This document shows, piece after piece, positions 1 through 9,274 of a DNA stretch of 64,000 bases. Under the pieces are notes generated by a model. It was given only the letters and a program-made list of their open reading frames with translations. It had not been told where the DNA came from and ran no database searches. Position numbers and translations under genes: made by a program. The stretch's first letter is position 1, and each line of letters begins with the position of its first letter. Origin of the DNA: G965261775 sp965261775 (GTDB lineage: Bacteria; Pseudomonadota; Gammaproteobacteria; Eutrophobiales; Eutrophobiaceae); NCBI GenBank assembly GCA_965261775.1, contig OZ253477.1, positions 2,046,001 through 2,110,000 on the forward strand, given 5' to 3'.

Positions 1-216
1 GACAATGCAAGCGTGGTGCCGATAGGTGCCGTTCTGTACGAGGAAGGAACTCCTTTTGTCTTTGTTCACGAGAATGAACGTGTTTTTAAAAAACCGATCA
101 CGGTGGTGGAGAGATACAATGATTTAAATATCATTGAGGGCATTGAAGTCGATACCAAAATCGTTAGCCGCGATGTTGCCGGGCTGACTGACGGGCAGGT
201 GGTTGTTGCACAGTAA
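1..216 (+). CDS. RND efflux membrane-fusion (periplasmic adaptor) protein, C-terminal end
   Basis: Only the last 71 codons are in the window; the frame is open from base 1, so the internal GTG at 13 is not a start. The residues (PIGAVLYEEGTPFVFVHEN, then a strand-rich stretch ending GLTDGQVVVAQ) have the look of the last beta-barrel and membrane-proximal domain of HlyD/AcrA-type adaptors, where a reported 'level of function' hairpin precedes a closing 'GL.DGQ.V' turn. It stops 15 bases before the pump gene, the usual adaptor-pump operon order. In the family, the adaptor links the inner-membrane pump to an outer-membrane channel. The assignment rests on the C-terminal pattern and on the neighbour; the family is likely, the substrate unknown. 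Confidence 0.75.
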   Translation, partial: DNASVVPIGAVLYEEGTPFVFVHENERVFKKPITVVERYNDLNIIEGIEVDTKIVSRDVAGLTDGQVVVAQ

Positions 217-231
217 CCTGACTATTTCATT

Positions 232-3200
232 ATGTCATTTATTCGTTTCTCTATCCAAAACCCCTTACTGGTTAATCTCAGTCTGATTGTCGTATTGGTG
301 ATTGGTATTCTGGCCTGGCGGAATCTGCCGCAGGAAATCTTTCCGGTGGTTGATCTGGATATGCTGAGTATTGCCACCGAGTTTGAGGGTGCCTCACCGT
401 TGGAAGTTGAACAGCAGATTACAATCCCGATTGAAGAAGAGTTTGAAGACAATCGGGATATTGATTCCATCACGTCAAGCAGCAAGGAGCAGGGGTCCCA
501 TATCTTTATCAAATTAAAGCCGGGGACAAATGTTGATGATGCTATCCGCGACGCGCAGACGGTATTGGATCGAGTCAATGATCTTCCAGACATTGCCGAA
601 GAACCGGAATTGAGCCGTATACGAACGCGCTTTCCTGTCATTACGCTGACATTGTACGGGGATTTATCCAGAGCTGAACTTTATAAATACGCGGAGGAGG
701 CACAGCGGCGGATGCAACAGGCAGAAGGCGTCGCCAGCGTCGGTATGGCGGGTGACCGCGACTGGGAAGTCTGGGTGGAGGTTGACCCGCATGTTCTGGC
801 AGCCTTGCGTATCCCGTTGCGACAGATCGAAGCGGCACTGAGGAATAATCTCATCGATCAACCTGGTGGATCGATTGAATCCGGCGAAGGGGATATCCGT
901 CTGCGAGGCAAGGGTGTGACCCCGGAACCGGAGGAGATTGCACAGATTGTATTGCGCACCAACAGCAGCGGCGGCGAGTTGAAGGTGGGCGATGTCGCCA
1001 AGGTCATGCGTCGTTTTGAAGAACCCGAAACCTATGCCCGTTTTGACGGCAAGCCGTCAGTTAACCTGACCGTTACCAAGACTGCGGACGCCTCAACAAT
1101 ACGGATATCGGAGGAAATCAGGGCGCTGGCAAAGCAACTTCAAAAAGAATTTCCGTCCGGTGTTAATGTCGGTTATCACACCGATATGTCGGTCTATGTC
1201 GAAACGCGTCTGAACCTGGTGAAGTCTTCCGGACTGATCGGGTTGACCCTGGTATTGTGTTCTCTGTATCTGTTGCTGAATTTTCGCCTCGCCGCTATTA
1301 CCGCTTTTGGCATCCCGGTTTCATTTCTGTTTGCGACCATTTTGCTGTTTTATTTTGATTACACCATTAATATGGTCTCCCTGTTCGCGTTTCTGATCGT
1401 ATTGGGCATGATTGTTGATGATGCCATTATTGTCACCGAAAATATCTACCGCCGGATTGAAGGTGGCATGGAACCTTTTCAGGCGTCCCTGGTAGGGACG
1501 CGGGAGGTATTCTGGCCGGTGCTTGTCTCCACGCTTACGACCATCGCCGCTTTTTTACCGATATTTGCCATTGGCGGCATACTGGGCGAGTTTATCAAAG
1601 TGATCCCGGTTGTCGTTTGCTGTGCCCTGCTGGGATCATTAATAGAGGCGTTCGCGGTTTTGCCTTCCCATGCCAGGTATTTTTTGAAACCGCAACGTGG
1701 CAGGGCGTACATCAACTGGCGGAGACTATTGGATAGATACGGCTGCCTGTTGCGCTGGTCGGTGCTGAATCGCTATTTCGTCGCGGCGGCAAGCGCCTGC
1801 GTTTTGGCGGTCACGCTGATTTATGCCAGTCTGCATATGTCGTTTCAATTATTCGGTGATGTGGAAGTCGGACAATTCTTCCTGAATATTGAGACACCCA
1901 ATACCTATAGTCTTGAAGACAGCCTTGAATTGGCGGAACGACTGGAGGTGCGTTTGAACGAGATATTGTCGGAAGATGAATTGCTGACGTTACTGACGAA
2001 TGTCGGCGTCAGCATTATTGATTTTAACCGTAACAAGACTGGCAGCAATATTATCCAGTTTGTCGTAGATCTGCATAAACCGGTTGCCACCGGTTTTATC
2101 GAAAAGTGGGTGACGCCGCTGGTGAGTCTTGATTTTGAGAGCGATGGCAGACGGCAGCGTGATACGGATCAGATTATCAATGAAATCAGAAGGGAATTTT
2201 CGCAGATACAAGGCATTGATCGGTTCAGTATCCTGAAACCGAACGCCGGGCCGGCTGGCGACGATATTGAGATTGGTATTGTCAGTTCAAATTTGGAGAT
2301 ATTAAAAGAAAAGGCAGCGGAGATCAGTGCCCATATGGTGCGTATGCAGGGCGTCAACGATGTTGTGCATGATCAGGAACCCGGAAAACTCGAATACAAA
2401 TATCAGCTTAACGCGCTCGGCAAACGTCTGGGTCTGAATCAAAATGAACTGGCCAGGGCGGTACGCAGTGGCTATCTGGGTAATGAAGTTGCCCATGTCA
2501 CCTGGAATGAAAAACGCCTGCCGGTCAAGGTGATCTATCCTGAAGCGATGCGGCGGCAGTCGGCCAGTTTGCAGGCACTGCCGATTGTGCTTGAATCAGG
2601 GCACACGGTTTATCTCAGCGATGTGGCCGATATCAGCGTCGGGCGAGGCCTAAACCAGATACGGCGGCGCGATGCGCGGCGCATGGCCAAGATTACAGCA
2701 GATGTTGATTCGTCCATCACCACTCCCGGCAAAGTAACCAAAGAAATTAATACCATCTTCGGAAAGGCTGAAGATAGCGATTATTCATTAATGTTTCTAG
2801 GCGAGAAAAAGCGGGCGGAAGAATCGTTTGATGGCATCGGTCAGGCATTAATCATTGCCTTGGCAGTGGTTTTCTTTATGCTGACCGCTTTATTCAAATC
2901 ATTGCTTGACCCTATAGTCGTGATGGTGACTATCCCCTTCGGTCTTATCGGCGTTGTGATTGGGCATGCCCTGTTTGATTATAATATTCAATTTCTCTCG
3001 GTGGTAGGCACTCTGGCCCTGTCGGGTATCATCGTCAATGACTCACTAATCATGGTTGATTTTATCAAGCGTCGGCGCAATGAAGGGCGGGATCGTATGA
3101 CCGCTGTGATTGAAGCCGGAAAAGTCCGTGTTCGACCGATTCTGTTGACCACTGTTACCACCTTTCTCGGTGTTTCACCGCTGATCTTTTTTGCTACAGG

Positions 3201-3348
3201 GCAGACTGCATTTCTGTCACCGATGGCCATCAGTCTGGGTTTCGGACTGGTCTTTGCTACAGCCCTGATTTTGTTGACCCTGCCCTGCTTTTATCTGATC
3301 GCTGACGACATTCGAGGCCGCTTCATAAAACAACGATCAACAGCCTGA
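232..3348 (+). CDS. RND-family multidrug/solute efflux permease (AcrB/HAE1-like)
   Basis: 1038 residues, the normal length of an RND pump. The N-terminus (FSIQNPLLVNLSLIVVLVIG, then a PQEIFPVVD stretch) is the first membrane helix and start of the porter domain. Two six-helix membrane blocks are visible at about residues 330-480 and 860-1030, each after a large periplasmic loop, reflecting the internal duplication of the family. The helix 4 motif GMIVDDAIIVTENIYRR carries the paired Asp residues used for proton transfer. The start ATG follows the adaptor gene by 15 bases. Drug, metal or lipid substrates cannot be told from sequence. No outer-membrane channel gene follows; the next genes are on the other strand and end convergently. 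Confidence 0.9.
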   Translation: MSFIRFSIQNPLLVNLSLIVVLVIGILAWRNLPQEIFPVVDLDMLSIATEFEGASPLEVEQQITIPIEEEFEDNRDIDSITSSSKEQGSHIFIKLKPGTNVDDAIRDAQTVLDRVNDLPDIAEEPELSRIRTRFPVITLTLYGDLSRAELYKYAEEAQRRMQQAEGVASVGMAGDRDWEVWVEVDPHVLAALRIPLRQIEAALRNNLIDQPGGSIESGEGDIRLRGKGVTPEPEEIAQIVLRTNSSGGELKVGDVAKVMRRFEEPETYARFDGKPSVNLTVTKTADASTIRISEEIRALAKQLQKEFPSGVNVGYHTDMSVYVETRLNLVKSSGLIGLTLVLCSLYLLLNFRLAAITAFGIPVSFLFATILLFYFDYTINMVSLFAFLIVLGMIVDDAIIVTENIYRRIEGGMEPFQASLVGTREVFWPVLVSTLTTIAAFLPIFAIGGILGEFIKVIPVVVCCALLGSLIEAFAVLPSHARYFLKPQRGRAYINWRRLLDRYGCLLRWSVLNRYFVAAASACVLAVTLIYASLHMSFQLFGDVEVGQFFLNIETPNTYSLEDSLELAERLEVRLNEILSEDELLTLLTNVGVSIIDFNRNKTGSNIIQFVVDLHKPVATGFIEKWVTPLVSLDFESDGRRQRDTDQIINEIRREFSQIQGIDRFSILKPNAGPAGDDIEIGIVSSNLEILKEKAAEISAHMVRMQGVNDVVHDQEPGKLEYKYQLNALGKRLGLNQNELARAVRSGYLGNEVAHVTWNEKRLPVKVIYPEAMRRQSASLQALPIVLESGHTVYLSDVADISVGRGLNQIRRRDARRMAKITADVDSSITTPGKVTKEINTIFGKAEDSDYSLMFLGEKKRAEESFDGIGQALIIALAVVFFMLTALFKSLLDPIVVMVTIPFGLIGVVIGHALFDYNIQFLSVVGTLALSGIIVNDSLIMVDFIKRRRNEGRDRMTAVIEAGKVRVRPILLTTVTTFLGVSPLIFFATGQTAFLSPMAISLGFGLVFATALILLTLPCFYLIADDIRGRFIKQRSTA

Positions 3349-3511
3349 AAAGATCCTCGGTCTTACTCATTGACCCGTGTAAAAACACGTCATTTTCTGC
3401 CAAACCGGGGCTGTAAGCCAGATCACAGGTATATCGGTATCTCTTCGGTTTTTCTTGAGATAATATTATATTTGTATTCGGTCATGGTCCCCATCCGCAA
3501 AGATTCGGTAC

Positions 3512-4384
3512 TCAGCTTTTCTTCCCCGGGGCCGCGGGGCGCGTATAGTAGTCGAACAGGGGGGCCAGCGCGTTCATGAACAATACCGGAAAGGCGATGC
3601 TGTCGGGATAGTTGCCCCAGGTGCGAATCAGGTAAATCAAAAAGCCAATCCCTGCCCCGTACAGTATTTTTCCCGATGGGGTCGCGGGTGAGCTTGACGG
3701 ATCGGTCGCGATAAAAAACGCGCAGAATATTACTCCCGTGCCGAACAGGTGATGGACGGGGGAAAAATACGAATCGGGGTTGATAACGTAAAAGCAAAGG
3801 CTCGTGATTGAAAAACTGCTCAATACAGCCGCTGGAGTTTGCCAGCGGATGATTTTATGCATCATTAGCCAGACGCCGCCTGTCAGCCAGGCGATTGCAA
3901 TCCACTCCCGACCCATACTTCCGGGCAATCCGTATACGGGGTCGGACGTACCGGTACCGTCCGCCCCAGCCTGGAAAACCGTTTCCTCTGGAAAACACAA
4001 TAATACGAAAACACAAGCCGCCATGGCCGGGTTAAACGGATTTCGGCCTATACCCCCATAAAGGTGTTTGGCGACGATGATGGCAAAGGCAATCCCGACT
4101 AATGTGACCCACCAGACGGTATAAGGGGATAATACCAGTGAGAAAAGGATAGCGGTTACTACTGCCGAACCGTCTTTGAGTGTGCGGGCGATATCCTGTC
4201 GGCGCAGTTTCAGGATCAGCGCTTCAAAGAGCAATGCGAATACAACAGCCAGCGTGCAGTTCACGATAACCCCGATGCCGAAATAACAGGCGCTCAGCAA
4301 TGTCCCCGGGACCAATGCGTATACCACACGTCGCATGATGCTACCGACCGTTATCGGAGCGTGGATATACGGTGCGGGGCTCAT
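3512..4384 (-). CDS. rnfD: RnfD/NqrB-family membrane subunit, divergent
   Basis: A 290-residue polytopic membrane protein. The start chosen is the ATG at 4384, whose first bases overlap the rnfB stop (TCAT on the plus strand at 4381-4384); a longer frame to 4462 runs back into rnfB and is rejected. The family signature GGIGRNPFNPAMAACVF (about residue 110) is clear. In the family RnfD carries a covalently bound FMN and helps couple ferredoxin/NADH electron transfer to ion pumping. The usual S/T-G-A-T flavinylation motif is not evident; the corresponding stretch reads ADGTGTSDPVYG. It is the last gene of a metG-rnfA-rnfB-rnfD run on the minus strand; rnfC, rnfG and rnfE are not adjacent. Confidence 0.8.
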   Translation of the reverse strand: MSPAPYIHAPITVGSIMRRVVYALVPGTLLSACYFGIGVIVNCTLAVVFALLFEALILKLRRQDIARTLKDGSAVVTAILFSLVLSPYTVWWVTLVGIAFAIIVAKHLYGGIGRNPFNPAMAACVFVLLCFPEETVFQAGADGTGTSDPVYGLPGSMGREWIAIAWLTGGVWLMMHKIIRWQTPAAVLSSFSITSLCFYVINPDSYFSPVHHLFGTGVIFCAFFIATDPSSSPATPSGKILYGAGIGFLIYLIRTWGNYPDSIAFPVLFMNALAPLFDYYTRPAAPGKKS

Positions 4385-4878
4385 GCGGGTTCGTTCATGG
4401 ACGCTACCATACTGATGCAATCGGTCGGGCAGGGTGAGACACAGCGCCAGCAGCCGGTGCAATGCTCGTTTATCACACTGTGCATCTGTTTGGGAGCGCC
4501 GATAATCGCATCAACCGGACAGGCCGGGATGCACTTTGTGCAACCGATGCAATGCTGTTCATCAATCAGAGCGATTTTTGGAATTTTGTACTTTTCGGAT
4601 TTTTTGTAGAGCGGTTTCACTGCCACGCCAAGCAACGATGACAAGGCTTCAACCGTTTCTGTTCCGCCGGGCAGACAACGATTGATATCCGCGTTACGGT
4701 TCAACAGCGCCTCGGCATAGGGACGGCAACTGTCAAAACCACAATCGCCGCATTGTGTCTGGGGCAGTAACTTCTCAATGGCTTCAATATCCGTTTGTGC
4801 ATCCTGACGCCCTCGTTTCAGTAAGGCAGTCAGGATACAGACACAAACTACCGCCACAATGATAATGATGATTTCCAT
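4381..4878 (-). CDS. rnfB: RnfB-like iron-sulfur subunit of an Rnf-type electron transport complex
   Basis: 165 residues. An N-terminal membrane helix (IIIIVAVVCVCILTALL) is followed by a Cys cluster starting TQCGDCGFDSC (about residues 41-51) typical of the RnfB [4Fe-4S] domain, and then two ferredoxin-type motifs, CIGCTKCIPACP and CTGCWRCVSPCP. It is slightly short for the family (about 180-200 residues). The start lies 3 bases past the rnfA stop and the stop overlaps the rnfD start, so the three are translationally coupled. In the family RnfB passes electrons from ferredoxin towards the membrane subunits. All cluster-ligating cysteines appear present. Confidence 0.88.
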   Translation of the reverse strand: MEIIIIIVAVVCVCILTALLKRGRQDAQTDIEAIEKLLPQTQCGDCGFDSCRPYAEALLNRNADINRCLPGGTETVEALSSLLGVAVKPLYKKSEKYKIPKIALIDEQHCIGCTKCIPACPVDAIIGAPKQMHSVINEHCTGCWRCVSPCPTDCISMVASMNEPA

Positions 4879-4881
4879 TTT

Positions 4882-5448
4882 TTACGGTGTCGGCAGACCC
4901 ATCAGACTCATTGAAATGATCCCCAGTGTGATCAGAAAAATGGGCCGCCCCCGAAAAGGTTCGGGCACATCCCGATGATCGACTCGTTCACGCAGGCAGA
5001 TCAAGACCAGTAACAACAGCAGAAAACCCGCCCCGGCAAAAAAGATTCTGAGCAAGGCGCTTGTGAAGGTGTTGCCATCCTCTGGAAGCGCCGTGACGAG
5101 CAAGGTCGAATTCATCAGCAGGACAGGTGCAAGAATAGCGGTATGACGGTGTAATGCGGGGAATAGCGGGGGCATAATGCGAGCAAAAAAAAGCGCTGTC
5201 AGAATGATGATTGAGATATACAGCAACCAGTCAAAGGCAGGTAATTGCAGGGTTGTAATGATAAAGTGTTCGGCGATATAAACGGCGGGCAGGCACAATG
5301 CCAGATACCAGACAGTGCTTAAACCGATCAGCCACGCCACCTCCATATGGCGGCTTGTGATGGTTTTCAGATCAGGTCCGAGATGACAGGTCAGCACCAC
5401 ATTGTTGACCAGAGCGACACCGAGCAGCAATGCGAAAAAATCATTCAC
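4882..5448 (-). CDS. rnfA: RnfA-like membrane subunit
   Basis: 188 residues with about six membrane helices. The N-terminal pattern (LLLGVALVNNVVLTCHLGPD) and the C-terminal pattern (VPEPFRGRPIFLITLGIISM, followed by SLMGL) match RnfA, in which the short NNFVL and PFRG motifs are typical. It differs at several usually constant positions: the first motif of RnfA normally continues with a Gly-Leu-Cys-Pro stretch, read here as LGPDLK. The start is GTG at 5448, 31 bases after metG. RnfE is a close paralogue and cannot be excluded, but position before rnfB favours RnfA. It is predicted to be an inner-membrane electron-transfer subunit. Confidence 0.75.
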   Translation of the reverse strand: MNDFFALLLGVALVNNVVLTCHLGPDLKTITSRHMEVAWLIGLSTVWYLALCLPAVYIAEHFIITTLQLPAFDWLLYISIIILTALFFARIMPPLFPALHRHTAILAPVLLMNSTLLVTALPEDGNTFTSALLRIFFAGAGFLLLLLVLICLRERVDHRDVPEPFRGRPIFLITLGIISMSLMGLPTP

Positions 5449-5479
5449 CCATTCATTCGCCCCGTTGAGTCGTAAGGCA

Positions 5480-7498
5480 TTATTTTATTCTCATGCCGGG
5501 TTCTGCGCCGGAATCCGGGCTGAGAATAAATAGCTCCTTGCCGTTGCCGGCCGCCAGCACCATGCCTTCCGATACGCCAAAGCGCATCTTGCGTGCCGCC
5601 AGATTGGCAACCATGACGGTTAGTCTCCCTTCAAGTTCTTCCGGTGCGTAGGCCGATTTGATACCGGCAAAAACATTTCGTTTTTCCATGCCCAGGTCCA
5701 GTGTGAGTTGTAATAATTTATCTGCGCCCTCAACATGACATGCCTTGATGATCCTGGCTACCCGCAGGTCAATTTTCATAAAATCGTCAATCGTAATGTT
5801 ATCGGCGACAGGTTCGTCCCGAGACGCGGCCACCGTCGGTTTGGCTTCGCTTAAATCATCTTTGGAATTTTCAATCATGGTTTCAATTTTCTCTTTTTTA
5901 ATGCGAACCAGCAATGGTTCAAATGAGCGGATGGTATGGTTGGTCAGCGCATACTGACTGTCCCTCCACTGTAAGGGTTCAATATTGAGAAAGGCTTCCG
6001 TTTTGCCTGCCATTTCGGGGAGCACCGGTTTCAGATAGATCATGAGAAGACGGAAACAATTAATCCCCATTGTGCAGACAGCCTGCAGCTCATCGTCACG
6101 ATCGGCTTCTCTCGCGATGGCCCAGGGAGCCTTTTTATCAATATACTGATTGGTCCTGTCCGCCAGCGCCATTATCTCACGCATTGCCTTTGAATATTCA
6201 CGTCCGTCATAGGCCGCGGTGATACTGCCGCTGGCGTCTGCTATCGTATTAAACAGGATTTCATCATGAATGGTGGCGCCTAGTTTGCCGTTGAAACGCT
6301 TTTTAATAAAACCGGCACAACGACTGGCGATATTAACGACTTTGCCGATCAGGTCGGCGTTGGCTCGATATAAAAAGTCCTCCAGATTAAGATCAATATC
6401 ATTCACCCCGGCATCAAGCCGTGCGGCAAAATAATAGCGGAGATATTCGGGGGATAAATGATCCAGATAGGTCTTTGCGGTTAAAAAGGTACCGCGTGAT
6501 TTCGACATTTTTTGTCCATTGACCGTCAGAAAACCATGCGCAAAAACGGCGGAGGGTTTTCTGAAGCCACTACCCTGCAGCATTGCCGGCCAGAACAGGG
6601 TATGGAAATAGATAATATCCTTGCCAATAAAATGCACCATCTCGGTATTGCCGCCGGGTTTGGTCCAGGTGTCAAAGTCCAGCCCGTTTTTGTCGCACAG
6701 ATTCTTAAAACTCGCCAGATAACCCACCGGGGCATCCAGCCAGACATAAAAGTATTTCCCCGGGGCATTCGGAATTTCAAAACCGAAATACGGTGCGTCG
6801 CGCGAAATATCCCATTCCTTCAGACCCGCTTCAAACCACTCATCCAGTTTATGTACGACTTCCTTTTGTAAATGTCCCGCATGGACCCATTCGTGTAAAA
6901 ACCGGTCGAAATCAGTCAGCTTGAAAAAGTAATGTTCGGACTCCTTTTCAACAGGCGTGGTCCCGGAAACGACGGAAACCGGGTTTTTCAGATCCATCGG
7001 GTTATAGTGGGTACCACAGACTTCGCAACTGTCGCCGTATTGTTCCGGCGCACCGCATTTGGGGCATCCTCCCCGAATAAACCGATCTGGCAGGAACATT
7101 TCTTTTTCCGGATCATACGCCTGTTTGATTGCGCGTTTTACAATATAATTATTGTCGTCCAGAGACCGGTAAATAGTATTGACCAGCGACTTGTTTTCAT
7201 CGGAGTGGGTGCTGTGAAAATTATCAAACTCAACGCAGAATGCCCGCAGATCAGCCTGATGTTCTTTGTTGGTTTTCTCAATCAATTGTTCCGGTGTGAT
7301 GCCTTCTTTTTGGGCGCGCAACATGATTGGTGTACCATGTGCATCATCAGCGCAGACGTAATAGCAGATATGCCCCTGCATTTTCTGAAAGCGCACCCAG
7401 ATGTCGGTCTGGATATATTCGAGCAAATGTCCGATGTGGATGGGACCATTGGCGTAGGGCAGGGCGCTGGTCACCAGTATCTGGCGTTGTTTATTCAT
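5480..7498 (-). CDS. metG: methionyl-tRNA synthetase
   Basis: 672 residues, full length for the long, dimeric bacterial form. It charges tRNA-Met with methionine using ATP. The class I signatures are intact: ALPYANGPIHIGHL (HIGH box) near residue 13 and VNGQKMSKSRGTF (KMSKS loop) near residue 330. A four-Cys zinc knuckle (CPKCG and CEVCG) lies in the connective domain. The last 105 residues form the EMAP/Trbp111-type tRNA-binding OB fold (IDLRVARI through MRFGVSEGMVLAA), required for dimerisation. The gene is divergent from mrp with 89 bases between them, a common pairing in Gammaproteobacteria, and leads the rnf genes. Confidence 0.97.
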   Translation of the reverse strand: MNKQRQILVTSALPYANGPIHIGHLLEYIQTDIWVRFQKMQGHICYYVCADDAHGTPIMLRAQKEGITPEQLIEKTNKEHQADLRAFCVEFDNFHSTHSDENKSLVNTIYRSLDDNNYIVKRAIKQAYDPEKEMFLPDRFIRGGCPKCGAPEQYGDSCEVCGTHYNPMDLKNPVSVVSGTTPVEKESEHYFFKLTDFDRFLHEWVHAGHLQKEVVHKLDEWFEAGLKEWDISRDAPYFGFEIPNAPGKYFYVWLDAPVGYLASFKNLCDKNGLDFDTWTKPGGNTEMVHFIGKDIIYFHTLFWPAMLQGSGFRKPSAVFAHGFLTVNGQKMSKSRGTFLTAKTYLDHLSPEYLRYYFAARLDAGVNDIDLNLEDFLYRANADLIGKVVNIASRCAGFIKKRFNGKLGATIHDEILFNTIADASGSITAAYDGREYSKAMREIMALADRTNQYIDKKAPWAIAREADRDDELQAVCTMGINCFRLLMIYLKPVLPEMAGKTEAFLNIEPLQWRDSQYALTNHTIRSFEPLLVRIKKEKIETMIENSKDDLSEAKPTVAASRDEPVADNITIDDFMKIDLRVARIIKACHVEGADKLLQLTLDLGMEKRNVFAGIKSAYAPEELEGRLTVMVANLAARKMRFGVSEGMVLAAGNGKELFILSPDSGAEPGMRIK

Positions 7499-7587
7499 TA
7501 GAAATCAGGAGCCATGAGAATCAGAATATTAAGGGGATTCTATTATAGCCGCGTGAGGCATGAATTAGTAGAATAAAGCCAATCCAA

Positions 7588-8691
7588 ATGAGCAGCGTGA
7601 AAATGTCAGCAATAAGTCGTGAACAAATTGAAGAAATCCTGGCCGGTATTGAAGATCCGCATGTCGGGCAGGATTTGATCAGCGCAAAATCAGTGCGCGA
7701 GATCAATACGGAAAATGATGAGGTCGACATCACGATAGAATTGGCTTATCCGGCGGCAGGCTGGCGGCAGGCATTATCGGATAATATCGCTGCTGCACTC
7801 GCGGAAAAGGGCATCAAATGCGGCAGAATTGATATTGTGTTTAATATCGCTTCACGTTCAATACAAAAGGGTTTGCGGCTTTTGTCAAATGTTAAAAATA
7901 CCATTGCTGTAGCGTCCGGCAAGGGAGGAGTCGGCAAGTCAACAACCTCGGTCAATCTGGCGCTGGCGCTGCAGGTGGAAGGCGCGACAGTGGGTATTCT
8001 GGATGCCGATATCTACGGCCCGAGCCAGCCGAGGATGTTAGGCCTTTCGGGAAAACCGGAGACGAACGACGGTAAAACTGTGGAGCCCAAGGTCAATTAT
8101 CAGGTGCAATCCATGTCGATAGGTTATCTGATTGCCGAAGATACGCCGATGATCTGGCGGGGGCCTATGGTAACAGGGGCGTTGGAACAGTTGCTGAATG
8201 ACACCAACTGGAAGGATTTGGATTATCTTATTATTGATTTGCCGCCTGGCACTGGCGATATTCAGTTAACCCTGTGTCAGAATATCCCGGTCAGTGGAGC
8301 GGTCATCGTGACCACGCCGCAGGATATCGCTCTGCTGGATGCCAAAAAGGCGTTGAAAATGTTTGAAAAGGTACAGGTCCCCGTACTCGGCATCATCGAA
8401 AATATGAGTATCCATACCTGTAGTCAGTGTGGTCATGAAGAACACATTTTTGGCGAAGGCGGCGGCGAAAGGATGGCCACACAGTATGATGTTGATTTGC
8501 TCGGCGCATTACCGCTGGATATTCACATTCGAGAAGGGGTGGATACTGGCAGGCCGACCGTCGCGACAGCGCCGAATTCGGATATTTCCATGCGTTATCG
8601 CGAGATAGCCCGTCGCGCCTCCGCTAAACTGGCTTTGCGGGCCAGGGACTATACGGCGAAATTCCCAAAGATCGTCGTTGAGAACAGCTAG
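7588..8691 (+). CDS. apbC: Mrp/ApbC iron-sulfur cluster carrier ATPase
   Basis: 367 residues. An N-terminal MIP18/DUF59-like domain (about residues 1-90, IEEILAGIEDPHVGQDLISA) precedes a MinD/Mrp-type P-loop ATPase with the deviant Walker A VASGKGGVGKSTTSVNLA (about residue 108), a LDADIYGPSQP switch I, and DLPPGTGDIQL. The CSQCG motif near residue 273 provides the paired Cys that bind a bridging [4Fe-4S] cluster in the family. The protein delivers Fe-S clusters to apoproteins in the cytosol. It is divergent from metG and 12 bases upstream of dcd, with which it probably forms an operon. Confidence 0.95.
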   Translation: MSSVKMSAISREQIEEILAGIEDPHVGQDLISAKSVREINTENDEVDITIELAYPAAGWRQALSDNIAAALAEKGIKCGRIDIVFNIASRSIQKGLRLLSNVKNTIAVASGKGGVGKSTTSVNLALALQVEGATVGILDADIYGPSQPRMLGLSGKPETNDGKTVEPKVNYQVQSMSIGYLIAEDTPMIWRGPMVTGALEQLLNDTNWKDLDYLIIDLPPGTGDIQLTLCQNIPVSGAVIVTTPQDIALLDAKKALKMFEKVQVPVLGIIENMSIHTCSQCGHEEHIFGEGGGERMATQYDVDLLGALPLDIHIREGVDTGRPTVATAPNSDISMRYREIARRASAKLALRARDYTAKFPKIVVENS

Positions 8692-8703
8692 AGTAAGGAA
8701 CAA

Positions 8704-9270
8704 TTGAGTATCAAGTCTGATAATTGGATCCGGCGCATGGCACGGGAGAAAAGGATGATTGAACCCTTTGTGGAAAGCCAGGTGAGGAAAAACGGGTCTG
8801 AACGTATTATTTCCTACGGTACGTCCAGTTATGGTTATGACGTGCGTTGTTCCAATGAGTTTAAAATTTTTACCAATGTGTACTCGTCCATCGTTGATCC
8901 CAAAAACTTTGATTTGAAAGGTTTTGTGGATATCAAAAATGACAGTTGTATCATTCCTCCCAACGCCTTTGCGTTGGCATGCACCATTGAATATTTTCGC
9001 ATCCCGAGAAACATTCTGACGATTTGTCTGGGTAAATCAACGTATGCCCGATGTGGCATTATCGTCAATGTTACACCGCTAGAGCCCGAGTGGGAAGGCC
9101 ATGTCACCCTTGAGTTTTCAAATACCACCAACCTGCCAGCGAAAATCTATGCCAATGAGGGAGTCGCCCAGCTTGTGTTTCTGGAGGCCGATGAGACCTG
9201 TGAGACTTCCTACAAGGACCGGATCGGCAAATATCAGGGGCAGAAGGGCGTGACGCTCCCGAAGGCCTGA
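8704..9270 (+). CDS. dcd: dCTP deaminase
   Basis: 188 residues, the typical length. It deaminates dCTP to dUTP, feeding dTMP synthesis. The start is a TTG at 8704, preceded by AAGGAA at 8695-8700, and begins at the family N-terminus (MSIKSDNWI, I for the usual LSD-type opening). Conserved motifs include GTSSYGYDVRCSNEFKIF, the catalytic-Glu motif TPLEPEWEGHVTLEF near residue 125, and YKDRIGKYQGQKGVTLPK at the C-terminal lid. It lies between apbC and leuB with gaps of 12 and 4 bases. Confidence 0.96.
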   Translation: MSIKSDNWIRRMAREKRMIEPFVESQVRKNGSERIISYGTSSYGYDVRCSNEFKIFTNVYSSIVDPKNFDLKGFVDIKNDSCIIPPNAFALACTIEYFRIPRNILTICLGKSTYARCGIIVNVTPLEPEWEGHVTLEFSNTTNLPAKIYANEGVAQLVFLEADETCETSYKDRIGKYQGQKGVTLPKA

Positions 9271-9274
9271 CCCG

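Noticed and set aside
3372..3392. CGTGTAAAAACACG hairpin after the RND gene as a terminator
   Set aside because: Very short stem with an A-rich loop and no T run after it.
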